Part shown: piece by piece, positions 1-8,399 of the stretch | Layout of the letters: every line of letters begins with the position of its first letter | How positions within the stretch are numbered: the first letter of the stretch is position 1 | NCBI GenBank assembly: GCA_947494975.1 | Contig: CANLXA010000004.1 | Location: 777,001 to 841,000 of the forward strand | Source of the DNA: an uncultured Roseicyclus sp. | Lineage (GTDB): Bacteria; Pseudomonadota; Alphaproteobacteria; Rhodobacterales; Rhodobacteraceae | DNA length: 64,000 nt | Direction of reading: 5' to 3' | The notes under the pieces: model-generated | What the model saw: only the letters and a program-made list of their open reading frames with translations | Database searches by the model: none | What the model was told of the DNA's origin: nothing | Program-made: the position numbers and the translations under genes

Positions 1-1570
1 CGATCAGGATACCGGTTTTGGCGGCAGTTTTCTGGCGGGCCAGCACGGCGGGCGTGGCCGTGATGCGGGAATGATGTTGGAGGCCCCAGCTCAGCAGGGC
101 CGCCTCCATCCGGGCGCGGACGTCCAAATGCTCCTCGGCATTGGACGTCCCGAGGTCGACCAGTTCCCGAGGGTCTGTCTCAAGATCGAACAGGATCGGA
201 TCGAAGCCCTCGCAGCGGATGTATTTCCAACGCCCATCGAAGATCATTTTGGTATGGGCGTCCTCCTGCGCCACGTTGAGGTCCCGCGCCATTTCCGACC
301 ACTGATAATCGTGTTCACTGATGGCATATTTGCGGGCGAACCCCTCGTTGCCGTGCAAGATCGGCGTCAGGTCCCGGCCTTCGACGATATGAGGCTTTGG
401 ATCGCAGCCAAGGGCCGCCATGAACGTGGGCGCAAGGTCGATCATCTCCACCAGCGCGTCCGAGACATCCCCGCGCGTGCCAGCCGCTTCCGGCCGGGGA
501 TCAGCCAGGATCAGCGGCACTTTCACCGCCATTTCGTGGTAGAAATCCTTATCCCCCATCCAGTGATCACCCATGTAGTCGCCGTGATCGGACGTAAAAG
601 CGATGATGGTCTTTTCGCTCAGGCCTTTCTCGTCCATCCACGCAAAGAGCCGACCCAGATTGTCATCGAGTTGCTTGATGAGGCCCATATAGGCGGGGAT
701 GACATGCGTGCGGACGTGATCGTGCGCGAAGCTGCGGCAGACGCGAGAGGCCAGATAGGCGCGCATCAGGGGGTGTGTGGTGTCGCGCTCCGCCTCTGAG
801 CGTACCGGGTCGACGATGTGGCGCTCGTCATACATGTCGTGGTAGGGCGCGGGCACGATGTAAGGCCAATGGGGCTTGATGTAACTGAGGTGGCACATCC
901 ACGGGCGGCCATCCTCCATCGCCTCCTCCATGAATGCCATGGCGCGGTTGGTCATATAGGCGGTTTCGGAATGCTCTTCCGGGACATTGGCGGCCAGGCG
1001 GGAGTTTTTCAGAAGCCAGGCCGAGAGGCGCTCTCCATCTTCGTCGAGCCCGGAATTGGCGAAATCGCCCCAGGGATTGTCGCTGTCATAGCCATGGGAC
1101 ACGAGGTAATCGTCATAGGCCGACCAGCCCTGGCGCGCGCTGTCGGGGTGGAGGCCATCATCTCGCTCGAAGGGCTCAAACCCGCATTCGGACCGGCGGA
1201 CGCCGATCTCGCTGGCCGGATCGATGCCAAGCCAGGCCATGCCTTCCTTGTCGGCGATCATATGGGTCTTGCCGACCAGAACCGCCCGCGCACCGGCATC
1301 CCGCAGATGGTCCCCCAGGGTCGGTTCGCCCACCCGCAGGGGCATCCCGTTCCAGGTGGAGCCATGGCTGCGGACGTAGCGCCCGGTATAGGCCGACATG
1401 CGCGACGGGCCGCAGACCGGCGATTGAACATAGGCGTTCGTGAACCGCACGCCACGCGCCGCCAGCGAATCGATGTGGGGCGTGTGCAGATGCGGGTGGC
1501 CATAGCAGCTCAGGTAATCGAACCGCAATTGATCGGCCATGATCCACAGGACATTGGGGCGGTCGGTCAT
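1..1570 (-). CDS. Sulfatase / alkaline-phosphatase-superfamily hydrolase (C-terminus off the left edge)
   Basis: Reading the minus strand from ATG at 1570 gives an open frame of over 520 residues that runs off the window, so the C-terminus is missing. The start is a sulfatase N-terminus: metal-binding Asp in MADQ near residue 13, then SPVCGPSRMSAYTGR with Cys53 in a CxPSR motif, the site converted to formylglycine in type I sulfatases. FTSDHGDYMGDH further on supplies the second metal-binding Asp-His pair. There is no signal peptide, so it should be cytoplasmic. It overlaps the upstream MarR gene by ATGA and is probably co-regulated with the TRAP importer beyond it. A phosphonate monoester hydrolase of the same superfamily cannot be excluded; the substrate is unknown. 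Confidence 0.9.
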   Translation of the reverse strand, partial: MTDRPNVLWIMADQLRFDYLSCYGHPHLHTPHIDSLAARGVRFTNAYVQSPVCGPSRMSAYTGRYVRSHGSTWNGMPLRVGEPTLGDHLRDAGARAVLVGKTHMIADKEGMAWLGIDPASEIGVRRSECGFEPFERDDGLHPDSARQGWSAYDDYLVSHGYDSDNPWGDFANSGLDEDGERLSAWLLKNSRLAANVPEEHSETAYMTNRAMAFMEEAMEDGRPWMCHLSYIKPHWPYIVPAPYHDMYDERHIVDPVRSEAERDTTHPLMRAYLASRVCRSFAHDHVRTHVIPAYMGLIKQLDDNLGRLFAWMDEKGLSEKTIIAFTSDHGDYMGDHWMGDKDFYHEMAVKVPLILADPRPEAAGTRGDVSDALVEMIDLAPTFMAALGCDPKPHIVEGRDLTPILHGNEGFARKYAISEHDYQWSEMARDLNVAQEDAHTKMIFDGRWKYIRCEGFDPILFDLETDPRELVDLGTSNAEEHLDVRARMEAALLSWGLQHHSRITATPAVLARQKTAAKTGILI

Positions 1571-2076
1571 GCTGTTTCCTCAAGTGACGGCTCAATGTCG
1601 ACCGGGCGCGCCAGAACGTCTTCGAACCGATCCAGAAGGTGCAGGAACGTGTCCAACTCCCGCGGGGTGAATGCCTTGGCGAGATTGTCCCGGCGTCGTT
1701 TCATCGTGGGCGCCGCCGCAGCAAGCGCCCGGGCGCCGGACGGAGTCAATTCCACCAGGAATTGGCGCTTGTCGTCGCAATTGCGGATCGCCGTGACCCA
1801 TCCCTTTTCGCTCATCTTGGGCAAAGTGCGGCTGATCAGCGAATGGTCGGTGCGCTGGATCGTGGCGATGTCCTGAATGCTGAGCGGACCGGCCTCGCTC
1901 AGGTCCCAAAGGACGCGCCATTCGGTGATGGAGAGGCCCGCCGCCGTCTTCAGGAGCCGCTGCGCCTGCCCGCGCGACGCAATGGCGGTTGCGGATAACC
2001 GGCTGAAGAGATTCTTGTCCTGCCTGGCCGTGCGTGCCGCCACCCGCTCGGCCCGATTGTCTGACTTCACGTCCAT
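1567..2076 (-). CDS. MarR-family transcriptional regulator
   Basis: A 169-residue winged-helix regulator. The recognition region is LSIQDIATIQRTDHSLISR, followed by a wing (NCDDKRQFLVELT) and a helical dimerisation tail. The ATG at 2076 is preferred to the ATG at 2097 because GGAGG lies six bases upstream of it. The stop overlaps the sulfatase start (ATGA), so the two are one transcript. A palindrome at 2113-2134 lies between this gene and the divergent TRAP operon, the usual place for a MarR operator. The inferred role is ligand-responsive repression of both the sulfatase unit and the TRAP genes. The effector is unknown. Confidence 0.88.
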   Translation of the reverse strand: MDVKSDNRAERVAARTARQDKNLFSRLSATAIASRGQAQRLLKTAAGLSITEWRVLWDLSEAGPLSIQDIATIQRTDHSLISRTLPKMSEKGWVTAIRNCDDKRQFLVELTPSGARALAAAAPTMKRRRDNLAKAFTPRELDTFLHLLDRFEDVLARPVDIEPSLEETA

Positions 2077-2112
2077 TGGCGCCTCCGATCCGATCATTCA
2101 ACACCACGAAAA

Positions 2113-2134
2113 ATTACGTGACAAGTCATATAAT
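2113..2134. promoter_or_regulatory. Palindromic MarR operator candidate overlapping a -10-like box
   Basis: A 22-bp interrupted palindrome: ATTA (2113-2116), TGAC (2119-2122), two central bases, GTCA (2125-2128), TAAT (2131-2134). Only the CG and TA dinucleotides between the arms do not pair. TATAAT at 2129-2134 is a perfect -10 hexamer for the TRAP side, although no good -35 precedes it. Position and symmetry fit MarR-family sites; binding is inferred. Confidence 0.55.
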
Positions 2135-2207
2135 TTTTGACACCCTCGTTATGTCTTTAAGCAATCAAAGCAAAGCCACCGCGAACCGGCGGCATAGGGA
2201 GGACATC

Positions 2208-3263
2208 ATGTTCAAAGCATCCATTGCGGGCGCGATGCTGGCCGTTTTGCCGGCCGCGTCTTTCGCGCAAGCCACGTTGACGGCTGAAACCACCTCTCCG
2301 GGATCGACTCCCCATTACATCGACACCACGCTGGCGGGCATCCTTGAATCGGCAGGCGTTGCGACGATGCAGATCACCGAAGGGGCGACGCTGACCAATT
2401 CGGTCCAGGCCGTGGCCGAGGGGCAGTTGGACATGGCACCCGCGCCGCTGATCCTGCCATTTCTGCTGGCGCGGGGGATCGGGCCGTATTCCGGCATCGG
2501 CGAGGAGCGGGGGGCGGAGCTTGCCGAGAACCTGCGCGCGCTCTTCTTCACCGCGGCCTCCGCCCAGATCTTCGGCCACTATGACAGCGGCGCGATTTCC
2601 GACATCACCGAATTGGAAGGGATGCGGATCTGGAACGGTCCGCCGCGGGGGGCCGCGCTGACCTCTGGCCGAGCGGCGGTGCAATTGCTGGCCGGTCTGC
2701 AGGACGGCGACGGATACGAGGGGATCCAATCGCCTTGGCCGGATACGGTCTCCACGATCACCGGGGGCGGGGCCGATGGGTGGACGATCCCGGAGGGTCT
2801 GCCGTCGGGGCGCCAGATCGCCATCGCCGCGGCCGGGGCCACGACGATCTACGACATGCCGTCCGACCTTCTGAACAGCGAGCTTGGCCAGCAGATTGTC
2901 AATGCGCCCGGCCATGCACCTTATTCCGTTCCGGTTGAAGAATACCGCGCGGCTTATGCGGGCAATGACATCACCATCGTCACCGATGATGACACCTTTG
3001 ACAGCTTTGCCACGGCATTTGCCCAGATCGTGCCTGCCGGGATGGATGAAGAACTGGCCTATCAGATCACGCGTGCCTTCCTCGAAGGGCAGGAGCGGTT
3101 CGAGACGGGCTCTCCGCGCGGGCCTTACCTGTTCCTGAGTTTCGGGGATATCGATGGGCTGAGCCAGGGTGTTTGTGGAGCCGTGACCATGCTGATGCAT
3201 CCCGGTGCGATCCGCGCCTATGAGGATGCAGGCCACCGCGTCGCCGATTGCGTGCGCCCGTGA
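2208..3263 (+). CDS. TAXI-family TRAP transporter solute-binding protein
   Basis: A 351-residue exported protein with a signal peptide of about 20 residues (MFKASIAGAMLAVLPAASFA). The mature part resembles TAXI receptors: early SPGSTPHYIDTTLAGILESAG, then QLDMAPAPLILPF and ELEGMRIWNGPPRGAALT. It would capture a small, probably anionic, substrate in the periplasm for the fused permease encoded just downstream. The ATG at 2208 follows AGGGAGGAC; the frame is open further upstream but that part is not protein-like. A strong hairpin separates it from the permease gene. The substrate is unknown; the divergent sulfatase might act on the same compound. Confidence 0.88.
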   Translation: MFKASIAGAMLAVLPAASFAQATLTAETTSPGSTPHYIDTTLAGILESAGVATMQITEGATLTNSVQAVAEGQLDMAPAPLILPFLLARGIGPYSGIGEERGAELAENLRALFFTAASAQIFGHYDSGAISDITELEGMRIWNGPPRGAALTSGRAAVQLLAGLQDGDGYEGIQSPWPDTVSTITGGGADGWTIPEGLPSGRQIAIAAAGATTIYDMPSDLLNSELGQQIVNAPGHAPYSVPVEEYRAAYAGNDITIVTDDDTFDSFATAFAQIVPAGMDEELAYQITRAFLEGQERFETGSPRGPYLFLSFGDIDGLSQGVCGAVTMLMHPGAIRAYEDAGHRVADCVRP

Positions 3264-3275
3264 CCTTGCCCGCAA

Positions 3276-3299
3276 CAGGGGGCGGGTCGCCGCCCCCTG
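3276..3299 (+). promoter_or_regulatory. Strong intercistronic stem-loop between TRAP receptor and permease
   Basis: A perfect 10-bp GC-rich stem: CAGGGGGCGG (3276-3285), loop GTCG, CCGCCCCCTG (3290-3299). It sits 12 bases after the receptor stop and 18 before the permease start. There is no T-run, so it is more likely a 3'-end stabiliser or partial terminator that keeps receptor mRNA more abundant than permease mRNA, as seen in many binding-protein operons. Confidence 0.7.
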
Positions 3300-3317
3300 A
3301 ACTCGCCGGGGCATCCC

Positions 3318-5621
3318 TTGGATAGCAGCCGTCCCCGCGGGAGGCGCATCGCCCTCGTGCTGGCCTTGATCCTTGTGGTCATCGGCATGGCCAACACTAT
3401 GCCCGAAATCCCCGGCCTGCAGGATTGGGCGCGGGAGGTGACGGGGCTGCGCTATTTTCGCGTGTCGAGCTTCCCGCCGGAATATCTCTATCCCCCGCTT
3501 TTCATCCTCATGATGGTGATCGTGGCGCTTGATGCGAGCGTCTACCGGGCCTGGCGCAAGGAAAGGCCAACACGGGCGTGGCTAGGCCTACTTATCGATA
3601 TGAGCCTCGTCCTTGCGGCGATCCTAGGGGCGGTGGGGTTCCTCGTCGAGATCGACTCGATCTGCCTGATCGACCAGATCACCGGCGAACGCGCGCGCCT
3701 GATTGCGGGGGCGGCGGAGCGCTCTGCCGGTGTGATCCCCGGCATGACGCTGGAGGCCGAGGTGCCCGCTTGTCAGGCCCGCTTCGGTATTTGGATCATT
3801 CCGCTTCTCTTTTCGATCATCACCCTGTTTTTCCTCTACATCATCCGCGTTTGGGGCACGCCACTCGTAGCCGTGGCAAGCGTTGTGGTCCTTTACACAG
3901 TCGTCACGGCCCTGATCTGGGTATTCGACCTTTCCGACAACAACTTCCTGTTGACCAAGCTGGGGGCCGATGGCGGCGATCCGCTGGCCGCAGCCATCCA
4001 GAAGGCCACCAATGTCTTCATCACGCCCGACGGTTTCATGGGCCGGTTCATGGACATCATCGTGAGTCAGGTCTTTCCCTACGTGATCCTCGGCGCGTTG
4101 TTCGGAACTTCCGCCGGTGGCACCTCGCTGATCAAGCTGGCGGTGCGGTTGACCCGCAACCTGCGCGGCGGCCCGGCCCATGCGGCGATCGTCTCATCAG
4201 CCATGTTCGGCACGATCACGGGTGGGCCGGTGACAAACGTCCTGTCGACCGGGCGACTGACGATCCCGATGATGCGCCGCAACGGGTTTTCACCGCAATT
4301 TGCGGGCGGGGTGGAGGCGGCGGCCTCTTCGGGCGGGCAGATCATGCCGCCGGTGATGGGCGTGGCCGCCTTCGTTCTCGTCGCGCTGACGGCGGTGCCA
4401 TACACCAAGGTGATTACGGCGGCCTTCCTGCCCGCAATGGCCTTCTTCTTCTCGATCTTCCTTGCCGTCCTGTTCCAGGCCCGACGCGAGAAGGTGCAGG
4501 CGATGCGCGACATCCCGGATGACCTGCTGATGACGCGGCAGGATTGGCTGAACCTGGTTATCATCTTCCTGCCGATCCTGACCATTCTGTTCCTGCTTCT
4601 GGGCAACAAGGACGCGTTTGGTGAAAGCGTCCTTGCCGGAATACTTCCCGCGGGCCTCACGCAGACGATCGTGAACGCTACCGGCGACGCCGTCTCGGCG
4701 GGCTGGTGGGCGGTGGTGGTCCTGCTTCCGCTTCTGTTCCTCGATCCCGCAACCCGCGCCAAGCCGTCGAAGGTGTTGGTGTCGCTCGGGGAAGGCGGCG
4801 TGTTGATCTCGCGCCTGTTCCTGCTGCTTTTCGCGGTGTCGATCATCTCCGCCTTCCTCAACGAAAGCGGTCTGACGGGTGAGTTGACGCGGTCGGTCAC
4901 GGCTTGGCTGGAAACGGCGCAGGTTCTGCGAATCTCGGGGTGGGAAATCGAGATCACCGGTGGGGTTTACCTGATGCTGGCGCTGATCTGCGCCATGCTC
5001 TGCGCCATCGTTCTGGGCATGGGGATGCCGACCGTTCCGGCCTATGTAAACGTCGCGCTGCTGCTCGGGCCACTGCTGGCCAATCTGGGCGTCAGTTTCT
5101 TCACTGCAAACATGTTCGTGTTCTACTTCGCCGTGGCTTCCGCCATCACGCCCCCTGTCGCCATCGCCGCCTTCGCCGCCGCGTCGATTACGCAAACGGA
5201 GCCGATGCGCACCAGCATCTCCGCCGTGCGGGTCGGGATCGTGATGTTCACCATCCCCTTTGTTTTCGCGTGGTATCCAGAGCTACTCCTGATCGAAGAG
5301 GCGGTCACGATCACCGATGAGGCAGGGCACAGCGTGCTGATCGACGGATATGACGGGCAAATCCACTGGCCGGGCCTGGCGGCGCTATGTCTGCGGCTGG
5401 TCCTTGCCCTCTATCTCGTAGCTTCAGCGCTTGCGCGGTTCGACCAAGGCCCCATCGGGCGTGCGGAAATGGGGCTCCGCCTGTTGATCGCGACAACGGT
5501 ACTTTGGAAAACACCTGTCGTCATGTGGGTCGGCATCGTGGCGGCGATACTCATGATAGCGGTCCATTGGTTATGGCACTTCCAAAGGGCGCGAACTGAA
5601 GGTGCCCGTTTGTCCCGCTGA
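3318..5621 (+). CDS. TRAP transporter fused permease (small and large membrane subunits)
   Basis: A 767-residue polytopic membrane protein. The N-terminal part (about 1-230) holds the DctQ-like helices (IALVLALILVVIGMA, LFILMMVIVALDASVY) and the remainder is the DctM-like core, including FGTSAGGTSLIKLAVRL, MFGTITGGPVTNVLSTG and GMGMPTVPAYVNVALLL. The length and fused order are typical of TAXI-TRAP permeases driven by an ion gradient. It starts with TTG after a weak GGGG; the next in-frame ATG would remove part of the first helix, so TTG is kept. It forms an operon with the receptor at 2208-3263. Substrate specificity cannot be read from the sequence. Confidence 0.9.
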   Translation: MDSSRPRGRRIALVLALILVVIGMANTMPEIPGLQDWAREVTGLRYFRVSSFPPEYLYPPLFILMMVIVALDASVYRAWRKERPTRAWLGLLIDMSLVLAAILGAVGFLVEIDSICLIDQITGERARLIAGAAERSAGVIPGMTLEAEVPACQARFGIWIIPLLFSIITLFFLYIIRVWGTPLVAVASVVVLYTVVTALIWVFDLSDNNFLLTKLGADGGDPLAAAIQKATNVFITPDGFMGRFMDIIVSQVFPYVILGALFGTSAGGTSLIKLAVRLTRNLRGGPAHAAIVSSAMFGTITGGPVTNVLSTGRLTIPMMRRNGFSPQFAGGVEAAASSGGQIMPPVMGVAAFVLVALTAVPYTKVITAAFLPAMAFFFSIFLAVLFQARREKVQAMRDIPDDLLMTRQDWLNLVIIFLPILTILFLLLGNKDAFGESVLAGILPAGLTQTIVNATGDAVSAGWWAVVVLLPLLFLDPATRAKPSKVLVSLGEGGVLISRLFLLLFAVSIISAFLNESGLTGELTRSVTAWLETAQVLRISGWEIEITGGVYLMLALICAMLCAIVLGMGMPTVPAYVNVALLLGPLLANLGVSFFTANMFVFYFAVASAITPPVAIAAFAAASITQTEPMRTSISAVRVGIVMFTIPFVFAWYPELLLIEEAVTITDEAGHSVLIDGYDGQIHWPGLAALCLRLVLALYLVASALARFDQGPIGRAEMGLRLLIATTVLWKTPVVMWVGIVAAILMIAVHWLWHFQRARTEGARLSR

Positions 5622-5848
5622 TGTCCCGCGAACCCTCCTGAACGCTTTGTTGACGTTGCGTTGGACAGGATGTTCTCGACGCACACCGTCTTGAGACTCA
5701 TGACGAAAAGAATGCTCGCTTCGACGCTCCTGCCCTCGCCGACGAGGCCGACGTTTCGGAGAGCACCGTCTTCGTGCGCATCGAGTTTGACGGCTGAGCG
5801 CAACGCCCTTGATCATACTGCTGCATCCGAGGTCGTCAGGCGGGCTAT

Positions 5849-5875
5849 TGTCGGATTTGCATCTGCTCGCGCGTC
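5849..5875 (+). promoter_or_regulatory. Candidate ECF42-type promoter
   Basis: TGTCGG (5849-5854), a 17-base spacer and CGTC (5872-5875), with the first start codon 33 bases further on. From memory, the published ECF42 consensus is TGTCGA at -35 and CG(A/T)C at -10, so one base differs. It would make the sigma operon autoregulated. No other convincing feature was seen in 5622-5848. Confidence 0.5.
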
Positions 5876-5908
5876 CTTGCACCATCTGATCCAGTTGTGG
5901 AGGGACGA

Positions 5909-6280
5909 ATGATCTATGCAATCACGATTTACGGTGAGGCGGGAGTGTTTGAAGCGCTCCCCAAGGATCGCCAGGATGAAGTCATGTCGGGGCATGGCGC
6001 GCTTCAAACTGCGCTGAAGGAGCGGGGGAAGTTTGTGTCGATGAAACTGATGCCGCCGACCTCGGCGGTTATGGTGGAGCCTGCGACTTCGGAAGGGAAA
6101 CCGCCGCTCATCACCGACGGTCCGTTTGCCGACACCAAAGAGAATTTCCTGGGTTTTTACGCCGCTGACTTCAATGACCTCGACGAGGCGTTGAACTACG
6201 CGAAGCTGATTTCATCCCCGATCGCGCGGTTAGAGGTTCGACCGGTGGCATGGGCTGGGGGTGCGATTTCATCGGAATAG
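5909..6280 (+). CDS. YCII-related (DGPF) protein, ECF42 partner
   Basis: A 123-residue YCII-fold protein with the hallmark DGPF tetrapeptide inside LITDGPFADTKENFLGFY, followed by DLDEALNYAK. Small ferredoxin-like proteins of this family are the characteristic genomic partners of ECF42 sigma factors; their biochemical role is unsettled. The ATG at 5909 is chosen because GGAGGG lies four bases before it; a GTG four codons upstream overlaps that ribosome site. The stop is 3 bases before the sigma-factor gene, so the two are translated together. Confidence 0.88.
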   Translation: MIYAITIYGEAGVFEALPKDRQDEVMSGHGALQTALKERGKFVSMKLMPPTSAVMVEPATSEGKPPLITDGPFADTKENFLGFYAADFNDLDEALNYAKLISSPIARLEVRPVAWAGGAISSE

Positions 6281-6283
6281 GCC

Positions 6284-7519
6284 ATGTCTGACTGGCTGGA
6301 AGCCACTTTTACCCAACAGCGCCCGCGGGCCATCGCCGCCTTGACGCGGGTTTTTCGCGATATCGACACGGCGGAGGATGCCTTTGCCGACGCGTGCCTC
6401 AAGGCGCTGACTGTCTGGAAGCAAGATGGCGCGCCGCGCGATCCATTGGCTTGGTTGCTGGCGACGGCCCGAAATGCCGGGCTTGACAGTTTGCGCAAAT
6501 CACAGCGCCGCGCCGCCATCTTGTCGCGGCACAATGGGGAGTTTCAGCCAATGCTTGCGGAAACGCTCGACCCAGATGAAATGCGTGACGACGTCTTGCG
6601 GCTGCTCTTCATTTGTTGCCACCCGGAGCTGGATCGTCGCGATCAGATTGCCCTCGCGCTTCGCATTGTTGCCGGCCTCAGCGTTGAAGAGATCGCGAGC
6701 GGTTTTCTGGTCAAGCCCAAGGCGATGGAGCAGCGGATCACCCGCGCCAAGAAAAAGATCGCCAGCCATTCGGTGGCCTTTGAGACCCCCAACCCGGAGG
6801 AGCGCGGTGCGCGGCTGGGGGAGGTTTCGCTGATGATTTACCTGATGTTCAACGAGGGATGGTCGACGTCTGCGGGGCCATCGCAAATGAACCTCACACT
6901 TTGTGAGGAGGCCATCCGTCTGGCGAGACTGCTTGTCGCGCTGTTCCCGGCCATGGGCGAGCAAGCGGCGCTTCTGGCACTGCTGTTGTTGCAGCATGCG
7001 CGGAGGGACGCACGGATCGATGAGCAAGGGAAGCTTGTCGCGCTTGATGATCAGGATCGTACCCTATGGAACCGAACTGATATCGCCGAAGCGACAGCAT
7101 TTTTGCAGAAGGCACAGCGTATCAACCATCGCGGCGTCTATATCATTCAAGCGGCCATTGCCGCAGCACATGCGTGCGCACCATCGCCGGAAGACACTGA
7201 TTGGGCCCTCATCGAGTCGCATTATGCAGCCCTCCACGCGCTTCAACCGACTCCCGTGGTCCGGCTCAATCAAATTGCAGCGCAGGCTCGGCTTCATGGC
7301 CCTCAATTCGCGCTAGAGGCAATGGAAAGCCTTTCGGAGGATCTTTCCAACTATCGCTGGTTTCACGCGATGCGTGGCACGCTATTGCAAGAGGTAGGCG
7401 ACCACCAGGCGGCAATTGCAGCATTTGAGGCTGTCATGGCACTAGCGCCCACTGTGCCGGAATGTGTTGCGATCAAAGACAAAATCCTCATTAGCAAAAA
7501 AGAATTGGGTCATCTGTAG
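6284..7519 (+). CDS. ECF sigma factor, ECF42 type with C-terminal helical extension
   Basis: A 411-residue protein, far longer than a normal ECF sigma factor. Region 2 lies near residues 10-75 (ALTRVFRDIDTAEDAFADAC), region 4 near 110-165 (RIVAGLSVEEIASGFLVKP, then EQRITRAKKKI). The remaining 240 residues form the helical TPR-like domain of this group, beginning LMIYLMFNEGWSTSAG. No anti-sigma gene is nearby, which agrees with the ECF42 literature, where the C-terminal extension is thought to regulate activity. The pairing with a DGPF protein is diagnostic. It likely drives its own operon from the promoter at 5849. The inducing signal is unknown. Confidence 0.9.
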   Translation: MSDWLEATFTQQRPRAIAALTRVFRDIDTAEDAFADACLKALTVWKQDGAPRDPLAWLLATARNAGLDSLRKSQRRAAILSRHNGEFQPMLAETLDPDEMRDDVLRLLFICCHPELDRRDQIALALRIVAGLSVEEIASGFLVKPKAMEQRITRAKKKIASHSVAFETPNPEERGARLGEVSLMIYLMFNEGWSTSAGPSQMNLTLCEEAIRLARLLVALFPAMGEQAALLALLLLQHARRDARIDEQGKLVALDDQDRTLWNRTDIAEATAFLQKAQRINHRGVYIIQAAIAAAHACAPSPEDTDWALIESHYAALHALQPTPVVRLNQIAAQARLHGPQFALEAMESLSEDLSNYRWFHAMRGTLLQEVGDHQAAIAAFEAVMALAPTVPECVAIKDKILISKKELGHL

Positions 7520-7531
7520 GGAACCCGATCA

Positions 7532-7568
7532 CTGATCCGTCCTTGGATCAGGCCCGCATGTGGCGGGC
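7532..7568 (+). promoter_or_regulatory. Two adjacent perfect stem-loops between sigma and VOC genes
   Basis: CTGATCC (7532-7538) pairs with GGATCAG (7545-7551) over a 6-base loop. Directly after it GCCCGC (7552-7557) pairs with GCGGGC (7563-7568) over 5 bases. Neither is followed by a T-run. They may cause partial termination or set mRNA stability between the regulatory and effector halves of the operon. Confidence 0.5.
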
Positions 7569-7588
7569 ACTAACCAAGGGAGATGACT

Positions 7589-7975
7589 ATGAGTATTCTT
7601 GAAATGACCGCCGTCGGCAATTCCGGCTGGATTGGCCATTCCGGCCCCGATCAGGGGAAGGCCAAGGCTTTTTATCAAGATGTGTTGGGGTGGACGATCA
7701 ACGACATGCCGATGCAGGACGGATCGAGTTATTCGGCCGCCGTTGTTGGTGAGACGGCCATTGGCGGATTCTCTCCGATGCCTGAAGACAATGGAAGCTG
7801 GACCATCTTTTTCACGGTGGCCAATGTTGATGCGAGCGTCGCCAAGGCAGAAGCCAAAGGTGCCGCGATCATCCAACCGGCCATGGATATGCCCGGTGTC
7901 GGGCGGATGGCCACACTGACCGATCCGCAAGGCGCACGGTTCGCATTGATCACCTACGAAAGCATGGCGTCCTGA
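7589..7975 (+). CDS. VOC (glyoxalase/bleomycin-resistance fold) protein
   Basis: A 128-residue VOC-superfamily protein: GWIGHSGPDQGKAKAFYQDVLGW is the first beta-alpha-beta unit and MATLTDPQGARFALI closes the second half. The expected metal-ligand positions are only partly kept, so dioxygenase, lyase or binding function cannot be assigned. Two in-frame ATGs exist; the second (7589) is preferred because AAGGGAG ends six bases before it, whereas the first (7583) abuts that ribosome site. It lies downstream of the ECF42 sigma gene, and VOC proteins are common in such loci. Confidence 0.82.
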   Translation: MSILEMTAVGNSGWIGHSGPDQGKAKAFYQDVLGWTINDMPMQDGSSYSAAVVGETAIGGFSPMPEDNGSWTIFFTVANVDASVAKAEAKGAAIIQPAMDMPGVGRMATLTDPQGARFALITYESMAS

Positions 7976-8000
7976 GCGGCCATCTGGAAGGAGGCATTTG

Positions 8001-8399
8001 ATGGACGGTATCCCTCAAATCGCGCTTGGCATAACAGCATTGTTTGTCTTGATGAGCATCCCGATGGCGATCGCCGTGGGGGTCAAACGCGCGAAGACCG
8101 GTATTTTGCTTTTGCATGGGGAGGATGAGGATCTGTTGCGACTCATGCGGGCACATGGGAACTTTGTCGAGTATGTGCCGCTTGCCCTGCTGGCTCTCGC
8201 CGGAGCGGAGATTGCGGGTGCCTCATCCTGGTTGGTGGCCTTTTGTGGCGCGGCACTGATCCTAGCGCGGCTTATCCACTACTTCGGCTTGCGGACAGCA
8301 GCGGATAGCAAAGGCCGTGCCATAGGGGCGGGCCTCACAACAATCACGATGCTGGTGCTCTCGCTCACCATATTGTGGCAGCTTGGGATGGCCCCCTGA
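8001..8399 (+). CDS. MAPEG-family membrane protein
   Basis: A 132-residue protein with about four membrane helices. The loop ERAHGNF-type signature appears here as LMRAHGNFVEYVPLALL, and ALILARLIHYFG is the typical later helix. MAPEG proteins include glutathione-dependent enzymes of lipid and xenobiotic metabolism; most bacterial members are uncharacterised. AAGGAGG at 7988-7994 fixes the ATG at 8001 over the adjacent TTG. The stop TGA shares a base with the next start (TGATG), showing translational coupling. Its place in an ECF42 operon suggests a role in a stress or detoxification response. Confidence 0.85.
   Translation: MDGIPQIALGITALFVLMSIPMAIAVGVKRAKTGILLLHGEDEDLLRLMRAHGNFVEYVPLALLALAGAEIAGASSWLVAFCGAALILARLIHYFGLRTAADSKGRAIGAGLTTITMLVLSLTILWQLGMAP

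Noticed and set aside
818-1876. Long plus-strand frame over the sulfatase and MarR genes
   Set aside because: It runs antisense to two genes with clear motifs and has no motif of its own; long antisense frames are expected at this GC content.
2157-3314. Long minus-strand frame antisense to the TRAP receptor
   Set aside because: Arg/Gly-rich, no known motif, and it covers a well-supported receptor gene with signal peptide and ribosome site.
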